From an uncultured Coriobacteriaceae bacterium (GTDB taxonomy: Bacteria; Actinomycetota; Coriobacteriia; Coriobacteriales; UMGS124): 15,021 bases of DNA. Numbering within the stretch: the stretch's first letter is position 1; each line of letters begins with the position of its first letter. The stretch is from NCBI GenBank assembly GCA_902783515.1, contig CACZRK010000381.1:1-15021 (forward strand). The letters run 5' to 3'. Made by a program: the position numbers and the translations under genes. Positions 1 through 7,587 of this stretch are shown piece by piece. The notes beneath the pieces were generated by a model. That model was not told the DNA's origin. It worked only from the letters and a program-made list of their open reading frames with translations, and did no database searches.

Positions 1-120
1 GCCTTTTGTGCAGGCCCGAAGGGCCTGAGACCATAATACGAAGTGCGACAACGGTATCACCGCAGCCCAGACTACCCCCGTAATTCACGAGCCTCCCGAG
101 CTCAGGAAGTCATGAGAAGA
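1..120. other. Non-coding left edge with small hairpin
   Basis: I see no convincing gene here. A 7-bp inverted repeat (CAGGCCC at 11-17, GGGCCTG at 21-27, 3-base loop) could be part of a terminator or leader of something lying left of the window, but no T-run follows it on either strand. The 121-codon reading frame crossing this stretch on the plus strand is Arg/Pro/Ser-rich and runs through the terminator hairpin and under the 3' end of the minus-strand gene, so it looks like a chance high-GC frame. Confidence 0.4.
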
Positions 121-154
121 AAAAGCCGACCCGTGACCTCACGAGTCGGCTTTT
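121..154 (-). terminator. Rho-independent terminator, potentially bidirectional
   Basis: A perfect 10-bp stem (AAAAGCCGAC at 121-130 with GTCGGCTTTT at 145-154) has an inner CGTG/CACG stem in the loop. On the minus strand the stem ends in a run of five T followed by CTTCT, a canonical intrinsic terminator about 150 bases past the stop codon of the LRR gene. On the plus strand the hairpin also ends in TTTT, so it could stop transcription entering from the left as well. Confidence 0.85.
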
Positions 155-164
155 CTCGCAGGGC

Positions 165-204
165 GACCGCACGCGCGCCCTTTTATAACGGCGCGCGTGC
201 GGTC
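165..204 (-). repeat. Perfect 15-bp inverted repeat with AT-rich loop
   Basis: GACCGCACGCGCGCC (165-179) is exactly complementary to 190-204, with a 10-base loop CTTTTATAAC. Read on the minus strand it is a very stable hairpin just before the T-tailed terminator at 121-154, so the LRR mRNA would end in two tandem hairpins. It has no T-run of its own. It could protect the 3' end, be a second termination element, or act as a DNA-level site; the sequence does not decide. Confidence 0.7.
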
Positions 205-301
205 AGCACCTCCTGGCAGCCCGCCGGCAGCCTGCCGCCGCAGCTCGCGACCCGCCGCCGCTCGTTGCCCGTCACAGCCCGTCGCACCGCGCGCCGTCCT
301 C

Positions 302-2095
302 CTAGGCCGTCGCCGCGTCGCCCGCCGTTGCGTCACCGTCGGCTGTCGACGCCTGCTGGCGCTCCCGCTGGGCCGTCTCGAACGCCTGCGCCTCGTCGTC
401 GTTCGTGATGAGCGTCGTCGTCGCGTCGTACAGCGTGACGCTCGGGTCAAGCAGCTCGCAGCCCCGGACGTCGATCGACGCGAGGCTCGGGTTGCCCGTC
501 GCGTCAAGGCTCGTGAGCGCCTCCGCGGGCGTCGTGACGAGTGACGTGAGCGCGTTGTTGGACACGTCAAGGTGCCACAGCGCGGTCGCGCCCGTCAGGT
601 CGATCGACGTGAGCCCGCAGCCGGAGAGGTAGAGCGTCTGCAGGTTGGCAAGCCCCTCGCAGGAGAAGCTCGTGATCTTCAGACCGTCGGCGTTGAGCGT
701 CTGCAGGTTCGGCAGGCTCGCGACGCCGGTCAGGTTCGTCACGCCCGAGCCGCTCAGGTCAAGGCTCGTGAGCGACGAGAGCTCCGTGGGCGTGAGCAGG
801 CTGTCGCCGTTGGGGTTCGTCGCCGCGGAGAACAGGCGGTTGCGCAGCGCGGTGTCGGGGAAGGCCGCGCTCGTCCGGGCGACGCCCCCGGTGACCGTGA
901 TGCCGTCATCGCAGTACAGCGTCGTGAGCGTCGCGGCGACGGGCGTGATGTCAAGGGTCGTCAGGGCGTCCCCGCGGATGTCAAGCGTCGTGAGGTTGGC
1001 AAGCTGCGTCATGTCGAGCTCCGTCAGCGGGTTCTGCGCCACGTCAAGCGAGATGAGCAGTGACAGCGAGGCGAGGCTCACGTGGTCTATCTGGCAGCCC
1101 TCCGCCTTGATCGACGTGATACCGCGCGGCAGGACCCCGGCGTCCAGCGAGCTGATCTTCGTGTTGCTCACGTCGAGCGAGGTGAGGTCCGGGAACCAGG
1201 CGAGCCCGGTGAGGTCGCACGTGTCGCCGTCGCTGATCGCAAGGCGCGTCACCGTGTTACGCTCGCGGTCGGAGAGGGCGCCGTCGCCGTCGGCGTCCAC
1301 GTCAGGGGAGGAGAGGCTCGCGCGCAGGCCCTCGTCGGGGAAGAAGCCCGGGGCGATCGGGATCGTCACGTTCTGGCCGGGGTCCATGGAGACCTCGGTG
1401 ACCGCGCGGTTGCTCGTGAGGTCAAGGCGCGCGAGCTGGTTGCCGGTGCAGGCCAGCACCGTGAGGTTCGGGCAGCCGCCGAGCTCCAGCGTGGTGAGCT
1501 GGTTGTCGCTCACGTCAAGCACGCGCAGCGCGCCCAGGTTCGCGAGGCTCAGGCTGGACAGGTCGTTGTGCGAGAGGTTCACGCTCGTGAGCGAGGTCGC
1601 GTGCGACAGGTCGGCCGTCTGCAGGTCGTTGTCGGAGGCGTCCAGGGAGTCTAGGGAGCTGAGCAGCTCCACGCCTGCGAGCGAGGTGATGTTGCGGCCC
1701 GAGCAGTCCAGCGACGTGAGCGCGGCGACCTCCTCGGCGCTCAGCGCCCCGTCGTCATCGGCGTCATAGGTCTTCACGACGGCGCGCAGGGCGGCGTCGG
1801 GGAAGTTGTGCTCGCTGATTTGCACGCCGTTGCCGCGCGCGCCCGCGCGCATGCCGAGCATGACGACGAGCGCGACCGCGATGACGGCAAGGCAGGCGAC
1901 GACGATGACGACGATGCGCCGCGACCGGCGCGGCTGCTCGGGCGCCGGCGCGCTGACGGCCGAGTAGCCGAGCTCGGCGCGCACCTCCGAGGCGGCGCCG
2001 CCGAACGAGGGGCGCAGGGGCACGAGGGGCTCGCCGCACGAGGGGCAGCGCGTCTGGCCGCGCTTCACCTTGGAGCCACAGGAAGGACAACGCAT
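302..2095 (-). CDS. Membrane-anchored zinc-ribbon / EF-hand-like / leucine-rich-repeat protein
   Basis: A 597-residue protein, function unknown, probably exposed on the cell surface. Residues 3-20 form a zinc ribbon (CPSC...CPSC). A basic stretch at 56-60 precedes one strongly hydrophobic segment (about 61-82). This predicts a short cytoplasmic N-terminus and a large external C-terminus. Three modules follow. Each has an FPD..LR helix-like motif (98-104, 252-258, 412-418), a 12-residue loop fitting the EF-hand/dockerin calcium pattern (DADDDGALSAEE at 111-122, DADGDGALSDRE at 267-278, NPNGDSLLTPTE at 427-438) and a block of LRRs of the L..LDVS.N.L type. The third loop has Asn at its first two ligand positions and Ser for the conserved Gly. 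The C-terminal 30 residues are Ala/Thr/Asp/Gln-rich with no sorting motif. The start at 2095 is chosen because GGAGAGG lies 9 bases upstream and the zinc ribbon begins there; in-frame codons further up lack this. The gene is divergent from rapZ. LRR proteins of this type often mediate adhesion or protein binding; that is family-based inference. Confidence 0.85.
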   Translation of the reverse strand: MRCPSCGSKVKRGQTRCPSCGEPLVPLRPSFGGAASEVRAELGYSAVSAPAPEQPRRSRRIVVIVVACLAVIAVALVVMLGMRAGARGNGVQISEHNFPDAALRAVVKTYDADDDGALSAEEVAALTSLDCSGRNITSLAGVELLSSLDSLDASDNDLQTADLSHATSLTSVNLSHNDLSSLSLANLGALRVLDVSDNQLTTLELGGCPNLTVLACTGNQLARLDLTSNRAVTEVSMDPGQNVTIPIAPGFFPDEGLRASLSSPDVDADGDGALSDRERNTVTRLAISDGDTCDLTGLAWFPDLTSLDVSNTKISSLDAGVLPRGITSIKAEGCQIDHVSLASLSLLISLDVAQNPLTELDMTQLANLTTLDIRGDALTTLDITPVAATLTTLYCDDGITVTGGVARTSAAFPDTALRNRLFSAATNPNGDSLLTPTELSSLTSLDLSGSGVTNLTGVASLPNLQTLNADGLKITSFSCEGLANLQTLYLSGCGLTSIDLTGATALWHLDVSNNALTSLVTTPAEALTSLDATGNPSLASIDVRGCELLDPSVTLYDATTTLITNDDEAQAFETAQRERQQASTADGDATAGDAATA

Positions 2096-2129
2096 GATGA
2101 TCAACCTCTCCGTCATGAAGGGTGTCGTG

Positions 2130-2143
2130 CCTACCATAGTAGG
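2130..2143 (-). promoter_or_regulatory. Possible -10 box of the LRR gene inside a small palindrome
   Basis: On the minus strand TACTAT (2141-2136) lies about 40 bases before the LRR start. It sits in a 5-bp inverted repeat (CCTAC 2130-2134, GTAGG 2139-2143), which could be an operator over the -10 element. No good -35 hexamer is visible at the usual spacing, so this is weak evidence. Confidence 0.25.
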
Positions 2144-2158
2144 GTTCGGGCGCCGGCG

Positions 2159-2187
2159 TTTCCGCGCGGGAAGCGAATCTTTATGCT
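2159..2187 (+). promoter_or_regulatory. Possible promoter for the rapZ-yvcK-whiA operon
   Basis: TTTCCG (2159-2164) and TATGCT (2182-2187) are separated by 17 bases, giving a weak sigma70-type match in the 228-base divergent region between the LRR gene and rapZ. A TTCC-n5-GGAA element (2160-2172) overlaps the -35 side. The rest of the region has no recognisable gene. Confidence 0.25.
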
Positions 2188-2237
2188 TTGCCACCGCTCA
2201 GGCACCGTTTTCCCACGCCGTCCCGGTACACTCGGGT

Positions 2238-2258
2238 GGCCGGCATGACGTGCCGGCC
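2238..2258 (+). other. Hairpin in the rapZ leader
   Basis: GGCCGGCA (2238-2245) pairs perfectly with TGCCGGCC (2251-2258) around a 5-base loop. It lies 65 bases before the rapZ start and has no T-run, so it is a leader structure rather than an intrinsic terminator. Confidence 0.45.
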
Positions 2259-2323
2259 GCTCGCACGCCGTCCCGCGCGGACGCGCGGCGGGCGCCCGCT
2301 GACGCTGCTCGGGGGATGATCGG

Positions 2324-3349
2324 ATGGCCAAGGACGAGGGGCGCGACCCCACGGAAGAGGGACGCGGCGCCGGGGCCGAGGGCGCCCCGGAGGCAGCTGC
2401 CGCCGCTGGCGGCGCGCGCCCCGACCGGGGGCAGGCGGGCCCGGGCGTCGTCATCGTGACGGGCATGTCCGGCGCCGGGCGCACGGAGGCGCTGCACGCG
2501 CTGGAGGACCTTGGCTACTACTGCATAGACAACCTCCCGCCGACGATGCTCGTGCCGCTCGCGGAGCTCGTCGGCCAGCCGGCGGGCACGGGGCGCAGGC
2601 TGGCCGTCGTCTGCGACAGGCGGTCGCGCGAGTTCCTGACGCAGTTCAAGGCCGAGCTCGCCAAGCTCGCCGCGCACGAGGTGGACTATCGCGTGCTGTT
2701 CCTGGACGCCGACGACGAGACGCTGCTCAAGCGCTACAGCTCGCTGCGCAGGCGCCACCCGCTGGCGCGCGGAAGCGTGACGGTGGCGCAGGCGATCGCG
2801 CGCGAGCGCGCCCACCTCGTCTCTATCCGCGAGCTCGCCAACGTGGTCATCGACACCAGCGACATGCGCGCCTCCGGGCTGCGCCGCCGCATCGCGCGGG
2901 AGTTCTCGGCCCTCACGCCCCAGGAGGGCATGAACGTCTCGGTGTCGTCGTTCGGCTTCAAGTACGGCCTGCCGCTGGACGCCGACCTCGTGATGGACGT
3001 GCGGTTCCTCGCCAACCCGTACTACGACCCCGCGATGCGCGAGCTCACCGGCTTTGACGAGCCGGTGCGCGCCTTCGTCATGGACGCTCCCGAGACGGCG
3101 CGGTTCATGACGGCGTGGGAGCGGCTGCTGGACGCGGTCATGCCCGGGTACGTGAGCGAGGGCAAGCAGCACCTCTCCATCGCGATCGGCTGCACGGGCG
3201 GCCAGCACCGCAGCGTCGCGATCGCCGAGGCGACGGCCGGCTACCTGCGGGAGGCGGGCTACCGCGTCACCACGATGCACCGCGACGTCAGCCGCGCGCG
3301 CCAGGCGGCGCCCGGCGAGGGCGCCGGCGCTGACGGGGGGAGCCGATGA
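2324..3349 (+). CDS. rapZ: RapZ/YvcJ family nucleotide-binding protein
   Basis: A 341-residue RapZ (YvcJ) P-loop protein. In E. coli the family adapter targets a small RNA that controls glmS and so links to UDP-GlcNAc supply; the role in actinobacteria is less clear. The Walker A motif is GMSGAGRT (47-54), with Arg where most P-loops have Lys, as is usual in actinobacterial members. It is followed by the family motif DLGYYCIDNLP (62-72), a DADDETLLKRY stretch, an SFGFKYGLP motif, and the C-terminal signature GCTGGQHRSV (289-298). The protein exceeds the usual ~290 residues because of an Ala/Gly/Glu-rich N-terminal extension of about 40 residues. The start is supported by GGGGG 9 bases upstream. 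The stop codon overlaps the yvcK start (ATGA), implying translational coupling. Confidence 0.95.
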   Translation: MAKDEGRDPTEEGRGAGAEGAPEAAAAAGGARPDRGQAGPGVVIVTGMSGAGRTEALHALEDLGYYCIDNLPPTMLVPLAELVGQPAGTGRRLAVVCDRRSREFLTQFKAELAKLAAHEVDYRVLFLDADDETLLKRYSSLRRRHPLARGSVTVAQAIARERAHLVSIRELANVVIDTSDMRASGLRRRIAREFSALTPQEGMNVSVSSFGFKYGLPLDADLVMDVRFLANPYYDPAMRELTGFDEPVRAFVMDAPETARFMTAWERLLDAVMPGYVSEGKQHLSIAIGCTGGQHRSVAIAEATAGYLREAGYRVTTMHRDVSRARQAAPGEGAGADGGSR

Positions 3350-4422
3350 GCGCGGGGGCGACGCCCGGCCAGGTTCGCGCCGTCAGCATCGGCGGCGGCA
3401 CCGGCCAGCCGAACGCGATCCGCGCGCTCATGCGCCTCAGGTGCCACGTGACGGCCGTCGTCTCCATGGTGGACGACGGCGGCTCCACGGGGCTGCTGCG
3501 CGAGGCGACGGGCATCGTCCCGCCCGGCGACGTGCGCAAGTGCCTCGTCGCGATGGCCGACCCCGCGCGCGAGGAGCTCGCCCGCGCGTTCCAGCACCGG
3601 TTCTCGTTCGCGGGTGGCCACGCGCTGGGCAACCTGGTGCTGGACGCACTGACGGAGGAGACCGGGTCGTTCGCCCGCGCGGTGCAGGTGTGCTCCGAGG
3701 CGCTCGGGTGCGTCGGCGACGTCATGCCGTCCACGCTGGACAACGTCGTGCTGTGCGGCGTGACGCGCGACGGGATGGAGTTCCGCGGGGAGTCATCGCT
3801 GGGCTCCGGCCCGTGCGCGCTGTCGCGCGTGTGGCTCAGCCCGCGCGAGCCGCGGGTCTACGAGCCCGTCGTGGACGCGATCATGCGGGCGGACGTCGTG
3901 GTGCTCGGGCCGGGCTCGCTGTTCACCTCCATCATCCCGAACGTCCTGGTGCCCGGCGTCGCCGACGCGCTGCGGCGCACGGCGGCCACCCGCGTGTACG
4001 TGTGCTCGCTGGCCGACATGCAGGGCGAGACCTGGGGCCTCAGCGCGCGCGAGCACGCCGAGGCGCTGCTGTCGCACGGGCTGGAGGGGGCGGTCGACGT
4101 CATGCTCATCCACCGGCCGAGCGCCCGCGACATGAGCGTGCCCACGCGCGTGTTCGAGGCGCTCACCCACGAGCAGGTCGTGGAGGACGCCCTGCGGCGC
4201 GCGGCCACGCTGGAGCCCGGCTCGACCGGCGCGCCCGCCCCCGACTGGCACTTCCGTCCGGTGGGCGTGACCGACGCCGACGTGCGCGAGATCGAGCGGC
4301 ACATCCCCACGGTGATCGTGCGCGACTTCGCCGACCCGCGCTACCCGACCTGGCACGACCTCGGCAAGCTCGCCTCGGCGCTGGCGGGGGTGATCTCCAC
4401 GTGTCGTTCACCGCTGAGGTAA
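3346..4422 (+). CDS. yvcK: YvcK/GlmR (CofD-like) gluconeogenesis/cell-wall regulator
   Basis: A 358-residue member of the YvcK/GlmR family (CofD-like fold). In Bacillus subtilis GlmR binds UDP-GlcNAc and stimulates GlmS, directing carbon from central metabolism into amino sugars and peptidoglycan. Visible hallmarks are GGGTGQ (16-21), the VVSMVDDGGSTG block (39-50 region) followed by PPGDVRKCL, and GPGSLFTSIIPNVLVPGV in the central part. The start overlaps the rapZ stop and has GGGGGG a few bases upstream. The 3' end overlaps whiA by 22 bases. Its position next to RapZ, whose family controls the same glmS step, and upstream of gap fits a carbon/cell-wall control role, though that is inferred from homologues. 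Confidence 0.94.
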   Translation: MSAGATPGQVRAVSIGGGTGQPNAIRALMRLRCHVTAVVSMVDDGGSTGLLREATGIVPPGDVRKCLVAMADPAREELARAFQHRFSFAGGHALGNLVLDALTEETGSFARAVQVCSEALGCVGDVMPSTLDNVVLCGVTRDGMEFRGESSLGSGPCALSRVWLSPREPRVYEPVVDAIMRADVVVLGPGSLFTSIIPNVLVPGVADALRRTAATRVYVCSLADMQGETWGLSAREHAEALLSHGLEGAVDVMLIHRPSARDMSVPTRVFEALTHEQVVEDALRRAATLEPGSTGAPAPDWHFRPVGVTDADVREIERHIPTVIVRDFADPRYPTWHDLGKLASALAGVISTCRSPLR

Positions 4423-5354
4423 AGGACGAGCTCTCGCGCATCGTGGGCGACGACGACGAGCGCGTCGCCGAGCTGGCGGCGCTCGTGCGCACCTCCGGCA
4501 CGCTCGCCATGTCGTCGCACCAGAGCTATCGCCTGAGCCTCGCCACCGAGACCGGCGCGGTCGCGCGCGCGGCGATCCTGCTGTTCCACCAGTGCTTCAA
4601 CCTGCGCACGGAGCTCACCGTGCGGCGCAGCGTGCTGCACCGGACGCGCAACTACCTGATCACCGTCCCCGAGCAGCCCGTCATGGCCGAGTCGCTCGTG
4701 CTCATGAACGTGCTCAACGACGACCTGGGCCTCGCGCGCGACGTGGACCCGCGCCTCGTCGCGACGCGCGCCACGGCCGTCGCCTACCTGCGCGGCGCCT
4801 TCATGGCGGGCGGCTCGGTCGCCGACCCGCGCGCCGACGCGCACTTGGAGCTCGTGGCGACGAGCCTGCCGCTGAGCGACGGCCTGGCCGAGCTGCTGCG
4901 CCGCGTGGGGTTCCCCGTCAGGGTGAGCCGCCGCCGCGGCGAGTTCGTGCTCTACCTGAAGAGCGCCGCGGAGATCAGCGGGCTGCTCAGGCTGCTCGGC
5001 GCGACGTCCTCCTCCGACCTCATCGAGCGCGCCCGCGTCGTGAAGTCGCTGCGCAACGAGACGAACCGCCGCGTGAACGCCGAGTTCGCCAACCAGAAGA
5101 AGACGACCGACGCCGCGGGCGCCCAGGTGGAGATGATCCGGGCGATCGAGCGCGCCCGCGGGCTGGAGAGCCTGCCCGCGGCGCTGCGCGACTTCTGCGA
5201 GCTGCGGCTCGAGCACCCCGAGCTGTCCCTGCGCGAGCTGGGGGAGGCCGCGCAGCCGCCGCTCTCCAAGTCGGCGGTGGGCCATCGCCTGCGCCGCCTG
5301 GAGGAGATTGCCGACCAGCTGGGCGTCGCGGGCGACTCGCGGGATCCCGGCTGA
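4401..5354 (+). CDS. whiA: WhiA sporulation/division transcription regulator homologue
   Basis: A 317-residue WhiA protein, the normal family length. The start is GTG at 4401, inside the end of yvcK; it gives the classic N-terminus MSFTAEVKDEL, and GGGGGTGA precedes it at a usable distance. The N-terminal half is a degenerate LAGLIDADG homing-endonuclease-like domain (e.g. AYLRGAFMAGGSV at 128-140) thought to bind DNA without cutting. The C-terminal domain has NRRVNAEFANQKKT (222-235) and a helix-turn-helix (about 276-306, LSLRELGEA...LSKSAVGHRLRRL). WhiA controls sporulation septation in Streptomyces and affects division and chromosome segregation in Bacillus. A non-sporulating role is likely here. 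The same frame runs open far upstream inside yvcK, but that part is a shadow of yvcK. Confidence 0.94.
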   Translation: MSFTAEVKDELSRIVGDDDERVAELAALVRTSGTLAMSSHQSYRLSLATETGAVARAAILLFHQCFNLRTELTVRRSVLHRTRNYLITVPEQPVMAESLVLMNVLNDDLGLARDVDPRLVATRATAVAYLRGAFMAGGSVADPRADAHLELVATSLPLSDGLAELLRRVGFPVRVSRRRGEFVLYLKSAAEISGLLRLLGATSSSDLIERARVVKSLRNETNRRVNAEFANQKKTTDAAGAQVEMIRAIERARGLESLPAALRDFCELRLEHPELSLRELGEAAQPPLSKSAVGHRLRRLEEIADQLGVAGDSRDPG

Positions 5355-5356
5355 CG

Positions 5357-5362
5357 TACTAT
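5357..5362 (+). promoter_or_regulatory. Possible -10 box for gap
   Basis: TACTAT lies 3 bases after the whiA stop and about 135 bases before gap. The same hexamer recurs ahead of pgk (7472-7477) and of the LRR gene. A GAC trinucleotide sits at a -35-like distance (19 bases) for both gap and pgk, but no real TTGACA is present. Confidence 0.25.
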
Positions 5363-5375
5363 GGGACGCATGACG

Positions 5376-5427
5376 GGCCCGCGCCCCTCCCTGATCCGCG
5401 CCGCGCGGGCAGGGAGGCGGGCGGGCC
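5376..5427 (+). other. Long GC-rich hairpin in the gap leader
   Basis: Bases 5376-5393 pair with 5410-5427 in 17 bp broken only by two single-base bulges (G5383 and C5418). The loop contains a further CCGCG/CGCGG stem (5396-5400, 5404-5408), so the structure is nearly one continuous rod. No T-run follows. It lies between whiA and gap, 53 bases before the gap ribosome-binding site, and may terminate or attenuate whiA read-through, serve as an RNA processing or stability element, or act on translation. Confidence 0.6.
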
Positions 5428-5495
5428 TCGCGCGCGCCGCGCGCACAGATCGGACAGGCACGTACGACAGGCAGGCAGAGAAAGGGAGTTCACCC

Positions 5496-6512
<1,017 letters not shown>

Positions 6513-6584
6513 GCGGCGCGGCGCGACGGGGGCGACGGCCACGACCACGACCGCGACGGGCGTGCCGAGGGGGAGGTGAGGCGC

Positions 6585-7460
6585 ATGACCTACGTGACGG
6601 GGGACGTCCACGGCTACTTCGGCCGCATCGGGCGGTTCTGCGCGTACGCGGGCACGACGCGCGACGACGTCGTGGTCGTGCTCGGCGACGCGTGCGTGAA
6701 CTTCTGGGGCGACGAGGCCGACGACGCGCTCAAGCGGCGCATCGAGTCGCTCCCCGTCACGGTGCTGTGCGTCCACGGCAACCACGAGGCGCGCCCGGCG
6801 ACCGTCCCCGGCTACGAGGAGGCCCCCTGGCGCGGGGGCACCGTCTACCGCCAGCGGCGCTACCCGCACATCCTGTTCGCCAAGGACGGCTCGGTCTTTG
6901 ACCTGGACGGCCTGAGCTGCCTCGTCGCGGGAGGGGCGTACTCCATCGACAAGGACTTCCGCCTGCGGGACGGCCGGCGCTGGTTCCCCGACGAGCAGCC
7001 CGGCCCCGTGGAGCGCGCCAACGTGGAGCGCGCGTGCGAGCGGCGCGGCTGGCAGGTGGACTGCGTCTTCTCCCACACCTGCCCGCTGGAGCGCCGCCCC
7101 TTTGACGCGTTCCTCGCCCGCGTCCGGCAGCGCGAGGTTGACACCTCAACCGAGGAGTGGCTCTCCGCGATCGCCGCGCGGCTGACGTACCGTCGCTGGC
7201 TGCACGGCCACTTTCACGTGGACCGGCGCGACGACCCGCGGATGTGGACGCTGTTCCGCGACGTGATCGAGCTGCGCAGCGGACGGGTGCGCTACACGGC
7301 GGCGATGGACGCGCGCGTCTGCGCGGGCCTGGCGCCGGGCGAGCCCGACGCGCCGGCGCCGCTCCCGGTCGCGGCGGGCACCGCGGAGCCGCGGCCCGCC
7401 GTCACGACGCCGGTCACGCTCGGCCCGGTCACCCCTCGCCGGAGGGCGGACGCGCGGTAG
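6585..7460 (+). CDS. Calcineurin-like metallophosphoesterase of unknown substrate
   Basis: A 291-residue protein with all metal-binding signatures of the calcineurin-like (PPP-type) superfamily: GDVHG (6-10), GDACVNF (34-40), GNHE (65-68), SHTC (163-166) and GHFH (208-211). Two metal ions and phosphomonoester or diester hydrolysis are expected. The substrate cannot be read from sequence. Stretches such as LFAKDGSVFDLDGL, VAGGAYSIDK and WFPDEQP match, from memory, a family of stand-alone phosphoesterases common in gut Firmicutes. The last ~50 residues form a Pro/Ala/Arg-rich tail with no known motif. ATG 6585 is preferred over the GTG at 6576 because GGGGGAGGTGA lies 6 bases before it and the GTG would fall inside that SD. 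The gene interrupts the usual gap-pgk adjacency. Alternatives such as a protein phosphatase or nucleotide hydrolase remain possible. Confidence 0.9.
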   Translation: MTYVTGDVHGYFGRIGRFCAYAGTTRDDVVVVLGDACVNFWGDEADDALKRRIESLPVTVLCVHGNHEARPATVPGYEEAPWRGGTVYRQRRYPHILFAKDGSVFDLDGLSCLVAGGAYSIDKDFRLRDGRRWFPDEQPGPVERANVERACERRGWQVDCVFSHTCPLERRPFDAFLARVRQREVDTSTEEWLSAIAARLTYRRWLHGHFHVDRRDDPRMWTLFRDVIELRSGRVRYTAAMDARVCAGLAPGEPDAPAPLPVAAGTAEPRPAVTTPVTLGPVTPRRRADAR

Positions 7461-7471
7461 GCCCGTTGTAT

Positions 7472-7477
7472 TACTAT
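7472..7477 (+). promoter_or_regulatory. Possible -10 box for pgk-tpiA
   Basis: TACTAT lies 12 bases after the metallophosphoesterase stop in a locally AT-rich stretch (TTGTATTACTATGAG). A weak CGGACG sits 19 bases upstream. A start from here would give a leader of about 100 bases containing the hairpin at 7500-7540. Confidence 0.3.
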
Positions 7478-7499
7478 GAGGGACGAACACGATGTCTCT

Positions 7500-7540
7500 G
7501 GCGACCCGGCCCGGCGCTCGCGCCTTGGCGCCGGGTCGCC
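7500..7540 (+). other. Strong hairpin in the pgk leader
   Basis: GGCGACCCGGC (7500-7510) pairs perfectly over 11 bp with GCCGGGTCGCC (7530-7540). The loop contains a second GGCG/CGCC stem (7513-7516, 7521-7524). It has no T-run and ends 36 bases before the pgk ribosome-binding site. It could be a weak terminator for the gap transcript, a stabiliser, or a translation control structure. Confidence 0.6.
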
Positions 7541-7587
7541 GCATGTGCCTGTGGCGACGTGAGCGCCCAGGCCGCGAAAGGAGTGCT

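Noticed and set aside
43..408. 121-codon plus-strand frame at the left edge
   Set aside because: It runs through the terminator and the 3' end of the minus-strand LRR gene; low-complexity Arg/Pro/Ser composition.
503..774. 17-base direct repeat (503-519 and 758-774) in the LRR gene
   Set aside because: It encodes the repeated LTSLDL segment of the LRR protein, so it is explained by protein repeats, not a DNA element.
3793..5285. Long minus-strand open frames under yvcK and whiA
   Set aside because: High-GC DNA keeps antisense frames open; these are Arg/His/Val/Ala-rich shadows of real genes, with no domain motifs.
5361..5495. Upstream extension of the gap frame
   Set aside because: No conserved GAPDH residues there, the ideal SD is at 5481-5488, and the stretch is occupied by the long leader hairpin.
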